The translations under genes and the position numbers were made by a program. From positions 14,529,584-14,593,583 of the forward strand of contig NC_058139.1 in the NCBI RefSeq assembly GCF_011075055.1: a DNA stretch of 64,000 nt, read 5' to 3'. The notes beneath the pieces were generated by a model, which worked only from the letters and a program-made list of their open reading frames with translations, searched no databases and was not told where the DNA came from. Source of the DNA: Mangifera indica (taxonomy: Eukaryota; Streptophyta; Magnoliopsida; Sapindales; Anacardiaceae). Positions 61,081 through 64,000 of the stretch are shown one piece after another. Within the stretch, counting starts at the first letter, position 1. Every line of letters starts with the position of its first letter.

Positions 61081-63440
61081 GTGCATGGGATGGTCAAACC
61101 TGTGTGTCAGTTGTCACATTAATTGAAATTGATAAATGCCACAATAATTTAAATTTAATTGACTCACGACTGTGTGTGGTGAAGGCACACGACCATGTGT
61201 AGCGTTACGTGCTGGCAGTTTATATTTGGCATGTTAGCTATGTTATAGGGATTTTATCCCTAATAAAAAATGCACAAAATTGTAGGAAGTGTTAAAGAGA
61301 GTTTTTGACTTGATTATTGTGATTTCAATGGTAACTCTAGTAGGGTCATTTTGGTAAAGAAGAAGTAGTGAAGGGAGTAAGAAAGAAAGCTAGTGATCAC
61401 CCCAAATTTATGTTGTAATTTAATATTAGATAAGTAGGCTTTGATCTATTATTGTTCTTATGTGAATTGTGGTGAACTAAGGCTTTTGCCTTTACTAAAT
61501 TTGAGTTATTTATATTGGAATTGATTTGATAATGAGATCTTTAGTATAAGTATATTAGATTATGATATGTCATGTCAATCTTGATATGTGAATGGAATGA
61601 GAACTTGTAATGTTGTTGTTAGAATGTGATAATAGTAATGATTGAATGTGTCAACTGATGTTAAGAGGGGAACTGATTAGTTTTGATGTATGAATTTGCC
61701 ATTGAAGTTAATATTACAATATTATATGATTGGATAAGATTATATTTATTTATTGATGGATACTTTATCTCAGTTGTATTGAGATCATTGTGATTCATAA
61801 GGAATGATAATATATCATATTAAGATTAAGAGATATCTGAGATGAGAATTGATTAGTGAAAATTTGTAGAAGTCAGATAAGGTGTGAAATTTAGATCCGC
61901 CTTCTAGTTTTTGGGTTTGTTAAATAGTCGTGTGGCATGGGACTCAAGCCTATGTGCACAAAACCTAAAATTTTGATTTAGTTTTTTGGTGATTTGATGA
62001 CTGTTGGACATCGTTGATCGATGAACAGTTAACCAAGGCATGAAGTTTTCCTATCTATGCTTTATATATGACCATATAAGGAGTGAAATAACTAAAATAA
62101 CCCTAAAAAGTACAAAGGTCGAATTGAAGTTAAGTTTGAAAAATATTAAATCTGAAAGGGGGCACATGCCCATCCCTAGAAGGACACATGCCCATGTGTA
62201 TTTAAAGTTACACACAAGGAGAATTTATGGTGAATGAAGATTGTCTATGATATAAAAAAGCAATATTCTTGTGTTCTAGAAGTAACACATTTGTTTGTAT
62301 AGCATAGAGGTGACACACCCTTGACACACCCTTGAGGGGACAGTTATGTCTCTTGCACAAGGAAAATATGCATTCCTATGTAACCTAGTATGGACGCTTG
62401 TGAATAAAGGCCAAAATTAAAGAAAGAAAAATGGAACTAGGCTAAAGGTTTATCAGTTGTTGTGAGAGACAATATAGAGATTTTGAGTATGCAATAATCC
62501 TAGTATGACTAAGAAATGAGTTATGTTAGAGCACGAATTATGATTAGGGTGAAATCTAAGGTGAGCTTGAGGTGATCTAAGGCTTGAGATATATGCATGT
62601 TAGATATCATAATCATTATAAGGGGGTACCATGAGTACATACTCTATACATTATGCGCAATAAGGCACATTCGTAATAAGACACCATACCTGTAGTAAGG
62701 TACCAACTTGTAATAGAGCCCAATTATGATTAATGGTGTAGGTGAATGGACTGCACAATGAGTACTCACATGGCTAAGATGTCAAATCCTTGTAGTCGAT
62801 CTAGTCCATTCAGACTAGTATATAGCTATGGGACATTACTTTTAAATGATAGTGTTTTTCACCTAAAGATAATATGGTCACATTAGTTAAGGATTCGGGG
62901 AGTGGTTCCTTAGTGATCAAGCTAGATAAAGTTTGACCCAAAAGTTATAATATGTGGCCTAGATACCCAAGATCAGTATAAGTTATAGTTATAAGACATA
63001 AGACCTATTATCATCTTAATGGGAGTTCGGTGACAAATTTCAAATGATAAAGTGAGAATTAGTTGAGCCAAAGGCATTTTGGATATGTAAAAGTTAGTGG
63101 TAGAGTTTTCTACTAACTAGGCATTTTATAACTCACTCATTTACTTCAATGTATACATGTACAGTGATCGTGATAGTTGTAGGGCAAGTGATGGTTAGCC
63201 AGCATAGAATAATAAGGGCATTTTGATCATTTGACTTTATCCAATTTAAATATTGGACTTTATTTTGATGTATTTTGCTACACATTGAATGTTATTTTAG
63301 TTAATATTTTATAATATCTTGGACATCCTTTGACACATTTCTAATACTTTTAATATAAGTGTATTTTGGCAGTTTTCATTAATGAATGATGTATTATTCA
63401 AGTTTATATGTAAAATACATGCTAAGTTAGTCAAAGCAAT
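61081..63440 (+). mobile_element. Probable long gypsy-type LTR (distant from family A)
   Basis: It has the same style and order of landmarks as family A. These are palindromes of the CACACGACCATGTGT and ACACATGCCCATGTGT type near 61180 and 62180, the GAAAGAAAG leader-like stretch near 61380, TTAGAGCACGA near 62525, and the CTCACTCATTTACTTC stretch followed by TTAGCCAGCATAG near 63130-63205. It is too diverged to set ends. A GACACACCCTT pair near 62312-62333 is a small tandem repeat. Confidence 0.4.
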
Positions 63441-63449
63441 GACATCTTC

Positions 63450-64000
63450 CTCCTGAGGGCAGTACTTCTAGAAGGAGTTGTTATAGCCCTCATATGGTCA
63501 AGATGATTAGTTGCATCAAGTGGTTGGTGAGCTTGGGTTTCATCATGGACAATAGCTTGCTATTAACCTAATGTTACAATTTATTCCTAAATCTTATGCT
63601 AATTTCATCATGAATTTAAACCTAAGCAAGAAGGACCGTTAAAGAGTTGTTATATATACTGATGACTACTAAGCAAGAAGTAAACAAAGTTGCTATTAAT
63701 GTTCTTGTGGTTAATGCCAAGGCACCCAAAACTAATGACAAAGGCAAAGGCAAAGTGAAGGCCAAGTCCAAGTCTAAGACCCAAAAATAGCTAGCTACTA
63801 TTACTGTTACTTAGTCAACTGGTGGCATAAGAAAAGGAAAGTTGTCTACTTCTGTTGTGGCTAAACTGGTCACTAGATACAACATTAAAAGTCTTTTTGG
63901 AAAGCAAGAAGAGGAAAGGTGCTACTTCAACTCAAGGTGTGTTTGTTATTGAGATAAATTATTCTTCTTGTACATCTTAGGTTGTAGATACAGGATATGA
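63450..64000 (+). pseudogene. Degenerate Ty1/copia gag-protease, continues past the window
   Basis: LGFIMDNS (about 63530-63560) and ARRTVKELLYILMTTKQEVNK match copia gag before a Lys-rich linker (KGKGKVKAKSKSKTQK). The zinc knuckle reads VYFCCG-stop-TGH near 63850-63870. FVIEINYSSCTS and VVDTGY at the very end match the copia segment just before the protease site (DTGCG). Several stops make it non-functional. It belongs to a different copia lineage from the other two. Confidence 0.7.

Noticed and set aside
1..64000. CRISPR array, operon or novel defence or biosynthetic cluster
   Set aside because: No regularly spaced repeats, no co-directional intact genes and only one intact gene; the content is ordinary plant repeat DNA.

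Overview
The window looks like nuclear DNA of a flowering plant, most likely a eudicot. It is AT-rich, most of it consists of decayed Ty1/copia and Ty3/gypsy LTR retrotransposons nested in each other, and it carries one intact, intronless plant housekeeping gene. That gene is a GAE6-like UDP-glucuronate 4-epimerase on the minus strand (5040-6410, 456 codons), a Golgi enzyme that supplies UDP-galacturonate for pectin. I cannot name the species.

The main large-scale feature is a copy of about 23.9 kb. Bases 5684-29580 reappear in the same order and orientation as 30081-53946, with scattered SNPs and small indels, and the two copies are separated by exactly 500 Ns (29581-30080). The first copy ends at the gap and the second starts at the gap in mid-gene. 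This is the geometry expected of two overlapping contigs, probably from two haplotypes, that were scaffolded end to end without being merged. I read it as a false tandem duplication. The non-redundant sequence would be 1-29580 followed by 53947-64000. Features of the second copy are listed but should not be counted as extra loci.

Layout. 1-5039 is intergenic with repeat fragments. 5040-6410 is GAE, with its leader and promoter up to about 6660. 6661-9916 is intergenic and includes a MITE-like element. 9917-20650 is a three-level nest: an LTR (family B) interrupted by a minus-strand gypsy element (10660-19747), itself interrupted by a plus-strand gypsy element (12085-16434). 20651-26240 holds further repeats, including a 1.74 kb family B LTR in reverse orientation (21703-23447). 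26562-28899 is a plus-strand copia element joined tail to tail to a minus-strand copia element. In the second contig the minus copia continues to about 57960 and is split by a family A LTR at 53928-55760. 58000-61080 is repeat-derived with no gene. 61081-63440 resembles another long LTR, and 63450-64000 is the start of a further copia gag-protease.

All retroelement coding regions are dead, with stops, frameshifts, lost catalytic residues and large deletions. Many lesions in catalytic motifs are C-to-T or G-to-A changes, as expected from deamination of methylated cytosines. I found no CRISPR array, operon-like cluster, confident RNA gene or previously undescribed system. The observations most worth following are the assembly duplication, the two tail-to-tail element junctions that look like deletion scars, and the palindrome-rich long LTRs.
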